A stretch of DNA of 64,000 nucleotides from Chimaeribacter coloradensis (lineage in GTDB: Bacteria; Pseudomonadota; Gammaproteobacteria; Enterobacterales; Enterobacteriaceae), in assembly GCF_002858715.1 (NCBI RefSeq), contig NZ_PJZH01000007.1:62001-126000 (forward strand), in the 5' to 3' direction. The stretch's first letter is position 1, and every line of letters begins with the position of its first letter. Below the pieces are notes generated by a model. It was not told the origin of the DNA and ran no database searches. It saw only the letters and a program-made list of their open reading frames with translations. Of the stretch, positions 29,447-38,962 are shown one piece after another. Position numbers and translations under genes: made by a program.

Positions 29447-30919
29447 ATGACCGTACGCAATATCGCCACAGTGGATTTGGGCGCCTCCAGCGGGCGGGTA
29501 ATGCTCGCCCGCTACCACACCTCCTCACGCCGCATTGAGCTTACCGAGATCCACCGTTTCACCAACCAACTGGTACGCTGCGAAGGCCATGACGTCTGGG
29601 ATGTGGACTACCTCGAAAGCCAGATGCGGCACGGCCTGCAACAGATTGACGCTGACGGCATCACACTCGACAGCATCGGCATCGACACCTGGGGCGTGGA
29701 TTTTGTGCTGCTGAATAACCAGGGCGAACGCGTCGGGTTGCCGGTCTCCTACCGCGACAACCGCACCGACGGCATCATGGCAGACGCGGTACGTGAGCTG
29801 GGGGCAGCGCCGCTCTATGAGCGTACCGGCATCCAGTTTTTGCCGTTCAACACCCTGTTCCAGCTCAGGGCGCTGAGCCGCCAACAGCCGGCGTGGGCCG
29901 CGCAGGCGGACCACCTGCTGCTGATCCCGGACTACTTCCACTACCGCCTGACCGGCTGCCTCAACTGGGAATACACCAACGCCAGCACCACCCAGCTGCT
30001 GAATGTGGACAGCGGCGACTGGGACGCCGACCTGCTGGCCTGGGCCGGGGTGCCGGCGCGCTGGTTTGGTGCCCCCAGCCAGCCGGGCCGTGCGCTGGGC
30101 CACTGGCACGCCCCCTCCGGGCAGCAGGTGCCGGTGGTCTCGGTCGCCACCCATGACACCGCCAGCGCGGTGGTCGCCACGCCGCTGGCGGGTGACGGCA
30201 GTGCCTACCTCAGCTCCGGCACCTGGTCGCTGATCGGCATCGACAGCGATCGCCCCTACACCCATGCCGCCGCGCGCCAGGCGAATATGACCAACGAGGG
30301 CGGCGTCGAAGGGCGCTACCGGGTGCTGAAAAACATCATGGGCATGTGGCTGCTGCAACGCATCTGCAAAGAGCTGGCGATCGCCGACATCCCGGCGCTG
30401 GTGGCACAGGCCGCACAGGAAGCGCCCTTTGCCAGCCTGATCAACCCGAACGACGCCCGCTTTATCAACCCGGCTTCAATGGCAGAAGAGATCAAACAGG
30501 CCTGCCGTGACCATCAGCAGCCGGAGCCGCAGACCCCCGCCGCGCTGGCGCGCTGCATCTTCGACAGCCTGGCGATGGCCTACCGCCAGGTGGCGCTGGA
30601 GCTGGCCGCCCTGCAGGGCGCGCCGCTGACCGGGCTGCACATTGTCGGCGGCGGCAGCCAGAACGATTTCCTGAACCAGCTCTGTGCCGACACCTGCCGC
30701 ATCCCGGTCACCGCCGGGCCGGTGGAGGCCTCGGCGCTCGGCAATATCGGCTGCCAGCTGATCGCGCTCGGCGATGTGGAGGATGTCGCCGCTTACCGCC
30801 GCCTGCTGGCGGACGCCGTGTCGCTGCGCCGGTTCACGCCCCAGCCGCACCCCGATTTTGATACCCACTGCCGCCGCTTTGAGGCGCTCAGTCACGCTCA
30901 TGAGGAGTATTCAGTATGA
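29447..30919 (+). CDS. rhaB: Rhamnulokinase
   Basis: Phosphorylates L-rhamnulose to rhamnulose-1-phosphate with ATP in the cytoplasm. 490 residues (489 in E. coli). FGGY-kinase features: N-terminal phosphate loop [13 protein letters not shown] (about 8-20), [12 protein letters not shown] with the catalytic-type Asp, [11 protein letters not shown], and the C-terminal ATP-binding [21 protein letters not shown]. It is the first gene of the rhamnose operon and overlaps rhaA by 4 bp (ATGA). Confidence 0.97.
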   Translation: MTVRNIATVDLGASSGRVMLARYHTSSRRIELTEIHRFTNQLVRCEGHDVWDVDYLESQMRHGLQQIDADGITLDSIGIDTWGVDFVLLNNQGERVGLPVSYRDNRTDGIMADAVRELGAAPLYERTGIQFLPFNTLFQLRALSRQQPAWAAQADHLLLIPDYFHYRLTGCLNWEYTNASTTQLLNVDSGDWDADLLAWAGVPARWFGAPSQPGRALGHWHAPSGQQVPVVSVATHDTASAVVATPLAGDGSAYLSSGTWSLIGIDSDRPYTHAAARQANMTNEGGVEGRYRVLKNIMGMWLLQRICKELAIADIPALVAQAAQEAPFASLINPNDARFINPASMAEEIKQACRDHQQPEPQTPAALARCIFDSLAMAYRQVALELAALQGAPLTGLHIVGGGSQNDFLNQLCADTCRIPVTAGPVEASALGNIGCQLIALGDVEDVAAYRRLLADAVSLRRFTPQPHPDFDTHCRRFEALSHAHEEYSV

Positions 30920-32175
30920 CCGCATCTATCGACCAGGCCTGGGAACTGGCAAAACAGCGCTTCGCCGCCCTTAACATTGACGCCGAGGCCGCCCTGGCCA
31001 CGCTCGACACCCTGCCGGTCTCTATGCACTGCTGGCAGGGCGATGATGTCGCCGGCTTTGAGAACCCCACCGGCGGGCTGACCGGCGGCATCCAGGCCAC
31101 CGGCAACTACCCCGGCAAGGCGCGCAATGCCGCCGAGCTGCGCGCGGATCTGGAGCAGGCGTTCGCGCTGATCCCCGGCCCGAAACGCCTCAACCTGCAC
31201 GCCATCTACCTGGAGTCGGAGACGCCGGTGGCGCGCAACGAGATCAAACCGGAACACTTCGCCAACTGGGTCGCCTGGGCGCGGGACCACCAGCTGGGGC
31301 TGGACTTCAACCCGAGCTGCTTCTCCCACCCGCTGAGCGCCGACGGCTTCACCCTCTCCAGCGCCAACCCGGAGACCCGTCAGTTCTGGATCGAGCACTG
31401 CCAGGCCAGCCGCCGCGTCTCCGCCTATTTCGGCCGCGAGCTGGGCACGCCGTCGGTGATGAACATCTGGGTGCCGGACGGCATGAAAGACCTCACCGTT
31501 GACCGGCTCGCCTTCCGCCAGCGCCTGCTCTCGGCGCTGGATGAGGTGATCAGCGAGAAATTCGACCCGGCCCACCACATCGACGCGGTGGAGAGCAAAC
31601 TGTTCGGCATCGGCGCGGAGAGCTTCACCGTCGGCTCCAACGAGTTCTGCCTCGGCTACGCCGCCAGCCGTCAGACGGCGCTCTGCCTGGATGCGGGCCA
31701 CTTCCACCCGACGGAAGTGATCTCCGACAAGATCTCCAGCGCCATGCTGTTTGTGCCGCGCCTGCTGCTGCACGTCAGCCGCCCGGTACGCTGGGACAGC
31801 GACCACGTGGTGCTGCTGGATGATGAAACCCAGGCGATCGCCGGTGAAATTGTGCGCCACGACCTGTTCGACCGCGTACACATCGGGCTGGACTTCTTCG
31901 ACGCCTCAATCAACCGCATCGCCGCCTGGGTGATCGGCACCCGCAACATGAAAAAAGCGCTGCTGCGCGCCCTGCTGGAGCCGACTGACCAGCTGAAAAA
32001 ACTGGAGCAGGAGGGGGACTACACCGGCCGCCTGGCGCTGCTGGAGGAGCAGAAATCCCTGCCGTGGCAGGCGGTGTGGGACATCTACTGCCAGCGCCAC
32101 AATGCGCCGGTCGGCAGCCAGTGGCTGGAGACGGTGCGCGGCTATGAGAAATCAGTGCTGGCGCAACGCGTTTAA
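30916..32175 (+). CDS. rhaA: L-rhamnose isomerase
   Basis: Isomerises L-rhamnose to L-rhamnulose; Mn-dependent TIM-barrel enzyme of the cytoplasm. 419 residues, the same as E. coli RhaA, and alignable throughout ([82 protein letters not shown]). The metal ligands are expected in the [11 protein letters not shown] and DAGHFHP segments. It is translationally coupled to rhaB. Confidence 0.98.
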   Translation: MTASIDQAWELAKQRFAALNIDAEAALATLDTLPVSMHCWQGDDVAGFENPTGGLTGGIQATGNYPGKARNAAELRADLEQAFALIPGPKRLNLHAIYLESETPVARNEIKPEHFANWVAWARDHQLGLDFNPSCFSHPLSADGFTLSSANPETRQFWIEHCQASRRVSAYFGRELGTPSVMNIWVPDGMKDLTVDRLAFRQRLLSALDEVISEKFDPAHHIDAVESKLFGIGAESFTVGSNEFCLGYAASRQTALCLDAGHFHPTEVISDKISSAMLFVPRLLLHVSRPVRWDSDHVVLLDDETQAIAGEIVRHDLFDRVHIGLDFFDASINRIAAWVIGTRNMKKALLRALLEPTDQLKKLEQEGDYTGRLALLEEQKSLPWQAVWDIYCQRHNAPVGSQWLETVRGYEKSVLAQRV

Positions 32176-32185
32176 ATTGACTTCC

Positions 32186-32205
32186 GAGCCGGGTTCGCCC
32201 GGCTC
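32186..32205 (+). other. Intercistronic hairpin with UUCG loop
   Basis: A perfect 8-bp stem (GAGCCGGG/CCCGGCTC) closed by a TTCG tetraloop, 10 bp after the rhaA stop. No T-run follows, so it is more likely an mRNA-processing or stability element than a terminator. It sits exactly where E. coli would have rhaD. Confidence 0.6.
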
Positions 32206-32260
32206 ACCGCAGACCTCACCGCAAAATGATTCTTATGTTTCTCTTTAAGAGGGTTTTGCC

Positions 32261-33409
32261 ATGAGTTTTATGCTTGCGTTACCAAAAATCAGCCTGCACG
32301 GCGAAGGGGCGATCCAGGATCTGGTGGGGCTGCTGGCGCAGCGCGCACCGGGCAAGGCGCTGATCGTCACCGACGGCCAGCTGGTGGATCTCGGCCTGCT
32401 GGAGGGGCTGTTCGCCGCGCTGGAGGCCGCCGCCCTGCCCTATGCCCTGTTCCGCGACGTCACCCCCAACCCCACCTCTGAGCTGGCCGACGCCGGGTAC
32501 GCCTGTTACCGGCAGCAGCAGTGTGACTACCTGATCGCCTTCGGCGGCGGCAGCCCGATCGACACCGCAAAAGCGATCAAGATCCTCACCGCCAACCCCG
32601 GCCCGGCCACCGCCTATGCCGGTGTCGGCAAAGTGACCCACCCCGGCGTGTTTCTGGTGGCGATCAACACCACTGCCGGCACCGCCGCCGAACTGACCAG
32701 CAATGCGGTGATCACCGACAGCCGCAAACAGGTCAAAGAGGTGATTATCGATACTCACCTGATCCCGGACATCGCCGTGGATGACCCGTCGGTGATGCTG
32801 GCGATTCCGCCCGCCGTCACCGCCGCCACCGGCATGGACGCCCTGACCCACGCCATCGAGGCTTATGTTTCGCTCGGCGCACACACCCTGACCGACCACT
32901 CGGCGCTGGAGGCGATCCGCGTCATCAGCCACTGGCTGCCGCAGGCGGTGGAGAACGGCCGCGACCCGCAGGCGCGTGAAATGATGGCCTACGGCCAGTA
33001 CCTGGCCGGGATGGCGTTCAACAGCGCCGGGCTGGGGCTGGTGCATGCGCTGGCGCACCAGCCGGGCGCGACCCACAACCTGCCGCACGGCGTCTGCAAT
33101 GCCATCCTGCTGCCGGTGATTGAGGCGTTCAACCGCCCGGCGGCGGTGGCGCGCTTTGCCCGGGTGGCGCAGGCGATGGGCGTGGAGACCCACGGCATGA
33201 GCGACGAACAGGCAAGCCACGCGGCGATTGCCGCCATCCGCGATCTCTCCGCCCGCGTGGGCATCCCGGCCGGGTTCCGTGAACTGGGCATCCGCGAGCA
33301 GGATATCGAAGCCTGGCTGGACAACGCGCTGGCCGACCCGTGCGCCCCCTGCAACCCACTGGCCGCGACCCGCGAGCAGGTGCGCCACCTCTACCGGCAG
33401 GCGCTGTAA
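32261..33409 (+). CDS. Iron-dependent alcohol dehydrogenase, probable lactaldehyde reductase (FucO/YiaY type)
   Basis: 382-residue group III alcohol dehydrogenase, presumably reducing the L-lactaldehyde released by rhamnulose-1-phosphate cleavage to 1,2-propanediol. NAD-binding motif GGGSPIDTAKA is at 95-105. The metal ligands are predicted at Asp193, His197, His262 and His276, within MDALTHAIEAY and VHALAHQPGATHNLPHG. Sequence is at least as close to YiaY as to FucO, so the substrate rests on operon context. It follows rhaA by 85 bp, with AAGAGGG ahead of the ATG, and precedes rhaM. No rhaD lies between. Confidence 0.85.
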   Translation: MSFMLALPKISLHGEGAIQDLVGLLAQRAPGKALIVTDGQLVDLGLLEGLFAALEAAALPYALFRDVTPNPTSELADAGYACYRQQQCDYLIAFGGGSPIDTAKAIKILTANPGPATAYAGVGKVTHPGVFLVAINTTAGTAAELTSNAVITDSRKQVKEVIIDTHLIPDIAVDDPSVMLAIPPAVTAATGMDALTHAIEAYVSLGAHTLTDHSALEAIRVISHWLPQAVENGRDPQAREMMAYGQYLAGMAFNSAGLGLVHALAHQPGATHNLPHGVCNAILLPVIEAFNRPAAVARFARVAQAMGVETHGMSDEQASHAAIAAIRDLSARVGIPAGFRELGIREQDIEAWLDNALADPCAPCNPLAATREQVRHLYRQAL

Positions 33410-33457
33410 TCTTTTAGCGGGCGCGGCTGCCGCGCCCTTTCTCCTGAGGCCTTTGTT

Positions 33458-33772
33458 ATGATCCGAAAAAGTTTTGTCATGCAGATTCACCCCAACGCCC
33501 ACGCCGAGTATGAGCGCCGCCATAACCCGATCTGGCCGGAACTGGCCGAGGTGCTGAAACAGCACGGCGCACACCACTACAGCATTTTCCTGGATGAAAA
33601 GCGCAACCTGCTGTTCGGCTTTGTGGAGATTGAGTCGGAGGCGCGCTGGGAAGCGGTGGCCCAGACAGAGATCTGCCGGCAGTGGTGGGCGCATATGGCA
33701 GACCTCATGCCCAGCAACCCGGACAACAGCCCGGTGAGTGACCCGCTGCGCGAAGTGTTTTACCTCGAATAG
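33458..33772 (+). CDS. rhaM: L-rhamnose mutarotase
   Basis: 104-residue cytoplasmic enzyme that interconverts alpha and beta anomers of L-rhamnose, feeding the isomerase. It is collinear with E. coli Rha[27 protein letters not shown] with its histidine, [23 protein letters not shown], and [29 protein letters not shown]. It follows the dehydrogenase by 48 bp and is the last obvious gene of the rhamnose operon. Confidence 0.96.
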   Translation: MIRKSFVMQIHPNAHAEYERRHNPIWPELAEVLKQHGAHHYSIFLDEKRNLLFGFVEIESEARWEAVAQTEICRQWWAHMADLMPSNPDNSPVSDPLREVFYLE

Positions 33773-34021
33773 CCGTTTATCCGGGAGGGCGGTGCAATCC
33801 GCCTTCGCTGTTTTATCCGGAATGGCTGTTTTTTTATCCGGAACGGCGGTTTCGCCGCGGTATGGTTGTTCCGTTTCCCGGCACCGGGTGCCCTGCCCGG
33901 TGCGCACATTCCCCCCTTCCGCCCCCGGAAAAATCCGCTACCCTGTGAAACAGCCCCAGGCGCGATGCCTGCGTTGACGTATTATTCTTTCGTTGATTCC
34001 CCGTTGAATAAGGAAAGCCTC

Positions 34022-35176
34022 ATGTTCAATTTTGATTACTACAACCCGACCCGCGTGCTGTTCGGCACCCAGCGGATTGCCGATGTGGCGCTGCACATCC
34101 CGGAGGATGCACGGGTGCTGATCACCTACGGCGGCGGCAGTGCGGAGAAGTACGGCACCCTGGCCGAGACCCGCGCCGCGCTGGGCGGCCGCGAGGTGCA
34201 TGAGTTCGGCGGCATCGAGCCTAACCCCCATTTTGATACGCTGATGCGCGCCGTGGCGCTGGTGCGTGAAAAGGGCATCACCTTCCTGCTGGCGGTGGGC
34301 GGCGGCTCGGTGGTGGACGGCACCAAATTCATCGCCGCGGCGGCGCACTACCAGGGGGATGTCTGGGCGATGTGGTCACAACGGCAGCCGCCGCAGGAGG
34401 TGCTGCCGCTGGGCTGCATCATGACGCTGCCGGCCACCGGCTCGGAGATGAACCCCACCGCCGTGGTGACCCACACGGAACTGGGGGCCAAAATGGGCTA
34501 CAGCCACCCGGCGCTCTACCCGCGTTTCGCCATCCTCGACCCGCGCAAATCCTACACCCTGCCGCCGCGCCAGGTGGCGAACGGCGTGGTGGATGCCTTC
34601 GTGCATGTGATTGAGCAGTACCTCACCTACCCGGTCTACGCCAAAGTGCAGGACAGGTTCGCCGAGGGGCTGCTGCTGACGCTGATCGAAGAGGGGCCGA
34701 AAGCGCTGACCGACCATGAAAACTACGACGTGCGTGCCACCGTGACCTGGGCCGCCACGCTGGCGCTGAACGGCCTGATCGGTGCCGGGGTGCCGCAGGA
34801 CTGGTCAACCCACCGCATCGGCCACCAGCTCACCGCGCTCTACAATCTGGACCACGCGCAGACGCTGGCGGTGCTGCTGCCCTCGCTGCTGCATGTGCAG
34901 CGCGACACCAAGCGGCTGAAGCTGTTGCAGTATGCGGAGCGCGTCTGGGGCATCACCGACGGGGATGAGGCGGAGCGCATCACCCGCGCTCTGCAAAAGA
35001 CGCGGGATTTCTTCGAGGACATGGGCATCAAAACCCGCCTCAGCGCCTACGGCCTGCCGGAGAAGTGCATCGACGAGGTGCTGGAGAACCTGCGGCGGTT
35101 CAACCTGTTGCCGCAGGGCGAGCACCATGACATCGATGAGGTGAAGGCGCGCCGTATCCTCAGCCTGAGCTACTGA
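34022..35176 (+). CDS. YqhD-type NADPH-dependent aldehyde reductase
   Basis: 384-residue iron/zinc alcohol dehydrogenase similar throughout to E. coli YqhD, which reduces short-chain and lipid-derived aldehydes with NADPH. GGGSVVDGTKF is the nucleotide-binding segment; metal ligands lie in NGVVDAFVHVIEQY, HRIGHQLTAL and LDHAQTLAVLLP. The ATG at 34,022 has AAGGAAA upstream and matches the YqhD N-terminus; the frame is open 52 codons further but reads as low-complexity sequence. It starts 249 bp after rhaM, so whether it belongs to the rhamnose operon is uncertain. Confidence 0.88.
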   Translation: MFNFDYYNPTRVLFGTQRIADVALHIPEDARVLITYGGGSAEKYGTLAETRAALGGREVHEFGGIEPNPHFDTLMRAVALVREKGITFLLAVGGGSVVDGTKFIAAAAHYQGDVWAMWSQRQPPQEVLPLGCIMTLPATGSEMNPTAVVTHTELGAKMGYSHPALYPRFAILDPRKSYTLPPRQVANGVVDAFVHVIEQYLTYPVYAKVQDRFAEGLLLTLIEEGPKALTDHENYDVRATVTWAATLALNGLIGAGVPQDWSTHRIGHQLTALYNLDHAQTLAVLLPSLLHVQRDTKRLKLLQYAERVWGITDGDEAERITRALQKTRDFFEDMGIKTRLSAYGLPEKCIDEVLENLRRFNLLPQGEHHDIDEVKARRILSLSY

Positions 35177-35186
35177 GGCCGCGCGG

Positions 35187-35822
35187 TCAGTCGATCACCA
35201 CTGTCGGGATCGGGCTGAGGGAGTAGCTGAAGGCGTCCAGGATGTCCGCCTCCAGCACCCGCAGGGTAGAGAGTGCGGGCAGGTCGTCCGGGGCGAACAG
35301 CCCCACTTCCACGGTTTCGCTCCCGGCCTGGTATGGGGTGGCATCGACCCGGCGGCAGAGGAAAAAGAGCTTATAGAAGTCGAGAATGTCAGGCGGGTAG
35401 GCGTGTTTGGCCTTGTGGCGGATGCTGTAGAGCGCCTGCACTTCCACCGCCACCCCCGCCTCCTCCAGCACCTCTTTCACCACGTTTTCGCGCGGCGACA
35501 GGCCGATTTCGGCAAAGCCGCCCGGCAGCGTCCACAGCCCGTCGGACTTCTCCCGTACCAGCACAATTTTGCCGTGTTCAATGATCGCCGCACGCACATC
35601 GATTTTCGGCGTGGCGTAGCCCTGGCCGCTGTCGGCGTAGATGCCCTCAATGCGATCCACCGGCACATCGGTGATGTCCGCCAGCATCCCGCGGGCGATC
35701 TCCGCAATCTCTTCGTAGCGCTCGCGGTCGTACTCATCCCGGCAATAGTGCAACCCGGTGGAGGCGATGGCGTGCAGCTTTTTTGCCCGGCGTAGCCAAT
35801 TATTTTCATGCATCTGATCCAC
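35187..35822 (-). CDS. Nudix hydrolase with N-terminal Nudix-associated domain
   Basis: 211 residues. The first 60 or so (WLRRAKKLHAIASTGLHYCRDEYDRERYEEIAEIARGML) form the helical N-terminal domain found on one group of Nudix enzymes acting on nucleoside diphosphates such as ADP-ribose. The Nudix box GFAEIGLSPRENVVKEVLEEAGV keeps the catalytic EVLEE core, but its first Glu is Leu and the Arg is Lys. The start could be this ATG or MHENNW three codons later. It is convergent with the YqhD-like gene, 10 bp apart. Substrate unknown. Confidence 0.8.
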   Translation of the reverse strand: MDQMHENNWLRRAKKLHAIASTGLHYCRDEYDRERYEEIAEIARGMLADITDVPVDRIEGIYADSGQGYATPKIDVRAAIIEHGKIVLVREKSDGLWTLPGGFAEIGLSPRENVVKEVLEEAGVAVEVQALYSIRHKAKHAYPPDILDFYKLFFLCRRVDATPYQAGSETVEVGLFAPDDLPALSTLRVLEADILDAFSYSLSPIPTVVID

Positions 35823-36046
35823 GTTACTGCTCCTGTTAACAAGGCATCAGGCTTGATAACAGCACGGAAACCCTGTGGGTTCAATGGCTTTTTCCCCTGG
35901 CTGCCGCACCGGCCGCCGGGTCAGGATAAGAATAATTTATGCGCTGCACCGGGCAGCCCGCCTTCTCCCCCCTGCCCTGCTACGCTTAGCTCTCAGGAGC
36001 CGCGCAACCTAAGGATTCCCTTTCCCCGCCCCTGTGAGGTATCGGT

Positions 36047-38953
36047 ATGGCCGATCCCATCATCACTGATATTTTCCGCTTTGTGGCCGTGCGCCCGGCA
36101 GAGCGGGTTTCCCCGTCGCGCAGCGCGCTGCACTTTATTGAGGATCAGCGCCTCGCCCCGCCCGACGGCCCCCGCCTCCTGAAACGGCTGGCGCGTGAGC
36201 TGGCCACCCCGGCGCAGGCGCTGGAACGCTACAGGGCGCTGGATCAGGCCGCGCTGGCCCCGCTGGAGAGTGCGCACGACCGGCTGCTGGCGGAGTACGG
36301 CGCGCAACCGGCCGACGAAGCGCTGCCCGGCTTTGAGCAGGCCGGGGGCGCAGATGAGCTGCTGGCCGGGCAGAAGCCGCAAACGCTGCGTGAGCTGGCG
36401 TTTGATCTGCTCTACGCCGCCTGGATGAGCGGGCCGGACGCCGGGCCGCGCCTGCAGTGCCCGATGGACGCGCTGCGCCTGCTGCACTTTTTGCAGTGTT
36501 ATCAGGACGGCCATTTAACGGATGTCGCGTCCGCCCGCGCCGCGTTGCAGGCGCAGCCGCTGGTGCCGCCCGCGCTCGCGGAGTTTGCCTCTCCTGCCGC
36601 CCCCCCGGCAGAAACGGGGCGCGACGCGGCGGAGCAGGCCCGCCAACAGGCGGCGGTGCAGGCGTTACGCCCGCTGTTTGAGGAGTACGCCGCCACCCAG
36701 CGGCTGCTCCGGGCCACCCAACAGGCCCCGGCGGCCCGGCGGCCCAGTGAAACCCGCAGCGCGGATGGCCGCAGCCTGACGGTGACCAGCATGCTGCGGC
36801 TGAGTGAGGTGATGACCCCCGCCGCCCGCACGCTGATAACCCGCCTGTCGCTGGATGACCAGACCCCGCTGCCGCGCGCCACCGCCGCCCTGCAACGCCA
36901 CCTGCAAACGCTGACCCGCGACATCGCCGCGCAACCGGACACCACGGCGCTGCACACCCTGGCGCAGGAGTACAGCGTTCAGGCGCTGAAAAAGGTCATC
37001 GCCATCAAACTGCCGATCCCGGTTACCCCCATCGGGGCGGAAAAAGCCGACGATGTGGAGATGGGCGGGCGCATCCGGCCGCTCGGCATCGGTGACCTGC
37101 TGGTAGTGAAACAGCAGCTCGCGGCCTATGTGCCGGGCGAGGTGGCCCACATTGAAAACGTGCTCAAGGGCGAGTTCCGGGAGCGCACCCATCGCACGCT
37201 GGATCGCACTGAAACCATCCTGTTCAGTTCACTGGAGGAGAATCAGGAGACGGAACGCGACACCCAGTCCACCGACCGGTTCGAGCTGAAGAAAGAGGCG
37301 GAGGCGACGCTCAATGAAGAGATGGCGCTCAGCGCCGGGGTAACGGTCACCGGCAGTTACGGCATGGTGAAAGTGACCGCGCAGGGGGAGTTCGCCTACA
37401 AAACCGCCAAAGAGGAGTCCGCCAAAAACAGCAGCAGCTTTGCGCAGGAGGTGGTGGACCGCGCCGTCAGCAAGGTGCAGAAAAAGGTCAAAACCGAGCG
37501 CACGGACAAAACCTTCCGCGAAGTGGAGGAGACCAACAAACACGGCATCGACAACAAAGCGGGCAGCGGCCACGTTACCGGCGTCTACCGCTGGGTGGAC
37601 AAGAAATACCACGCGCAGATCTATAACTACGGCCGCTGCCTGATGCTGGAGTTTATCCTGCCGGAACCGGCCGCCTACTACCGCGCCTCGCTGATTAAAG
37701 AGGCGGTGGCAGCTTCCGGGGCGGTGCCGCCGGTGCCGTTCTTTGACCTCAACGGCCAGCCGCTGGGCATGGAGGACATCACCGAGGAGAATTATCAGAT
37801 CTTCGCCGGGCGCTATCACGCCGCCGTCGCCCCACCGCCGCCCTACTGGAGCTACGTCGCCACCAGTATGGATCAGAGCGGCATCGCCAACGGTGCCACG
37901 ATCTCGAAGTCAGTGAAGGATCTGGTGATCCCGGAGGGGTACCGGCTGGCGATGTTCAGCCTGCAGGTGGCGCTGGCCTGGGATAATTACCCACAATGCG
38001 TGGTGCAGGTCGGCGAGTGGGCCTGGCATGTGCTGAACAACGCCCACGCCCTGCACGGCAGCAGCAGCAACTACGGCTTCGCCCCGCTGGATGTCAACCA
38101 GCTGACGGATGAGCCGCTGGCCCCGGTGGGCACCCTGCCGCTGAGCATCATGGGGTATGACATCAACGCCTACGCCGTGAACCTGGCCGCCAACTGCGTG
38201 CGCACCCCGGAGAAATACCAGGCCTGGCAGGCCGCCGCCTTTGAGAAGATCGTCACCGCCTATCAGGCGCTGAAAACCGCCTATGACCAGAAAGTGGCGC
38301 AGGCCGACGCGCAGGCCGCGGCGGTGATCATCGAAGGGCGCAACCCGGCGGCCAACCGCGAGATTGAGAAACGCGAGCTGAAAAAGCTCTGCATCACCAT
38401 GCTGACCGGCCAGCATTTCGACCAGTTCAACGCCATGACCAGCCCGGCCGGCCAGCCCCGCAACCTGCCGGAGCTGAAGCCGCTGGAGGCGCTGAGCGAA
38501 GGGCGTTACATCCAGTTTTTTGAACAGGCGTTTGACTGGTCACAGCTGACCTACCTCTTCTACCCCTACTTCTGGGGCCGCAAAACCAGCTGGGTCGCCA
38601 CCAGCAACCTCACCGACAACGACCCGCTGTTCGCCCAGTTCCTCCAGGCGGGGGCGGCGCGGGTGATCGTGCCGGTGCCGCTGGCCTACAGCACGGCGGT
38701 GCTCTACTTCCTGCAAAAAAGCACCCCGCCGCTGCCTGTCCAGAGCAAGCTGTGGCTGGGCGGCGAAGCGCCGACGCTGGACGACCCGCAGTTCAAATCC
38801 ATCGCTTATGAGATCCGCAAGCAGACGGATGACCGCTTTGGTGCGGTGCCGGTGGAACCGAAAGCGCAGAACGGCTGGGATTTCACCCTGCCGACCACGC
38901 TGGTGTGGCTGCAAAGTGACGCCACCCTGCCCACTTACCCGGTCACCCTGTGA
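36047..38953 (+). CDS. Large protein of unknown function (968 aa), first of a two-gene unit
   Basis: I do not recognise a characterised family. No signal peptide or membrane segment is evident, so it reads as soluble. Residues 1-320 are Ala/Leu/Arg-rich and look helical. Residues 325-400 hold a well-ordered block (VKQQLAAYVPGEVAHIENV), then a charged, probably coiled-coil stretch around 400-505 rich in Glu, Lys, Thr and Gln (ENQETERDTQSTDRFELKKE). A compact block follows (GHVTGVYRWVDKKYHAQIYNYG, about 510-540). The remainder has two further regular domains, one with many aromatics near 590-690. A GTGAGGT ribosome site lies 7 bp before the ATG. The next gene starts 9 bp after its stop, so the two are co-transcribed. 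By layout it could be a scaffold or a toxin/effector partner; this is only a guess. Confidence 0.85.
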   Translation: MADPIITDIFRFVAVRPAERVSPSRSALHFIEDQRLAPPDGPRLLKRLARELATPAQALERYRALDQAALAPLESAHDRLLAEYGAQPADEALPGFEQAGGADELLAGQKPQTLRELAFDLLYAAWMSGPDAGPRLQCPMDALRLLHFLQCYQDGHLTDVASARAALQAQPLVPPALAEFASPAAPPAETGRDAAEQARQQAAVQALRPLFEEYAATQRLLRATQQAPAARRPSETRSADGRSLTVTSMLRLSEVMTPAARTLITRLSLDDQTPLPRATAALQRHLQTLTRDIAAQPDTTALHTLAQEYSVQALKKVIAIKLPIPVTPIGAEKADDVEMGGRIRPLGIGDLLVVKQQLAAYVPGEVAHIENVLKGEFRERTHRTLDRTETILFSSLEENQETERDTQSTDRFELKKEAEATLNEEMALSAGVTVTGSYGMVKVTAQGEFAYKTAKEESAKNSSSFAQEVVDRAVSKVQKKVKTERTDKTFREVEETNKHGIDNKAGSGHVTGVYRWVDKKYHAQIYNYGRCLMLEFILPEPAAYYRASLIKEAVAASGAVPPVPFFDLNGQPLGMEDITEENYQIFAGRYHAAVAPPPPYWSYVATSMDQSGIANGATISKSVKDLVIPEGYRLAMFSLQVALAWDNYPQCVVQVGEWAWHVLNNAHALHGSSSNYGFAPLDVNQLTDEPLAPVGTLPLSIMGYDINAYAVNLAANCVRTPEKYQAWQAAAFEKIVTAYQALKTAYDQKVAQADAQAAAVIIEGRNPAANREIEKRELKKLCITMLTGQHFDQFNAMTSPAGQPRNLPELKPLEALSEGRYIQFFEQAFDWSQLTYLFYPYFWGRKTSWVATSNLTDNDPLFAQFLQAGAARVIVPVPLAYSTAVLYFLQKSTPPLPVQSKLWLGGEAPTLDDPQFKSIAYEIRKQTDDRFGAVPVEPKAQNGWDFTLPTTLVWLQSDATLPTYPVTL

Positions 38954-38962
38954 GGCGCAGCC

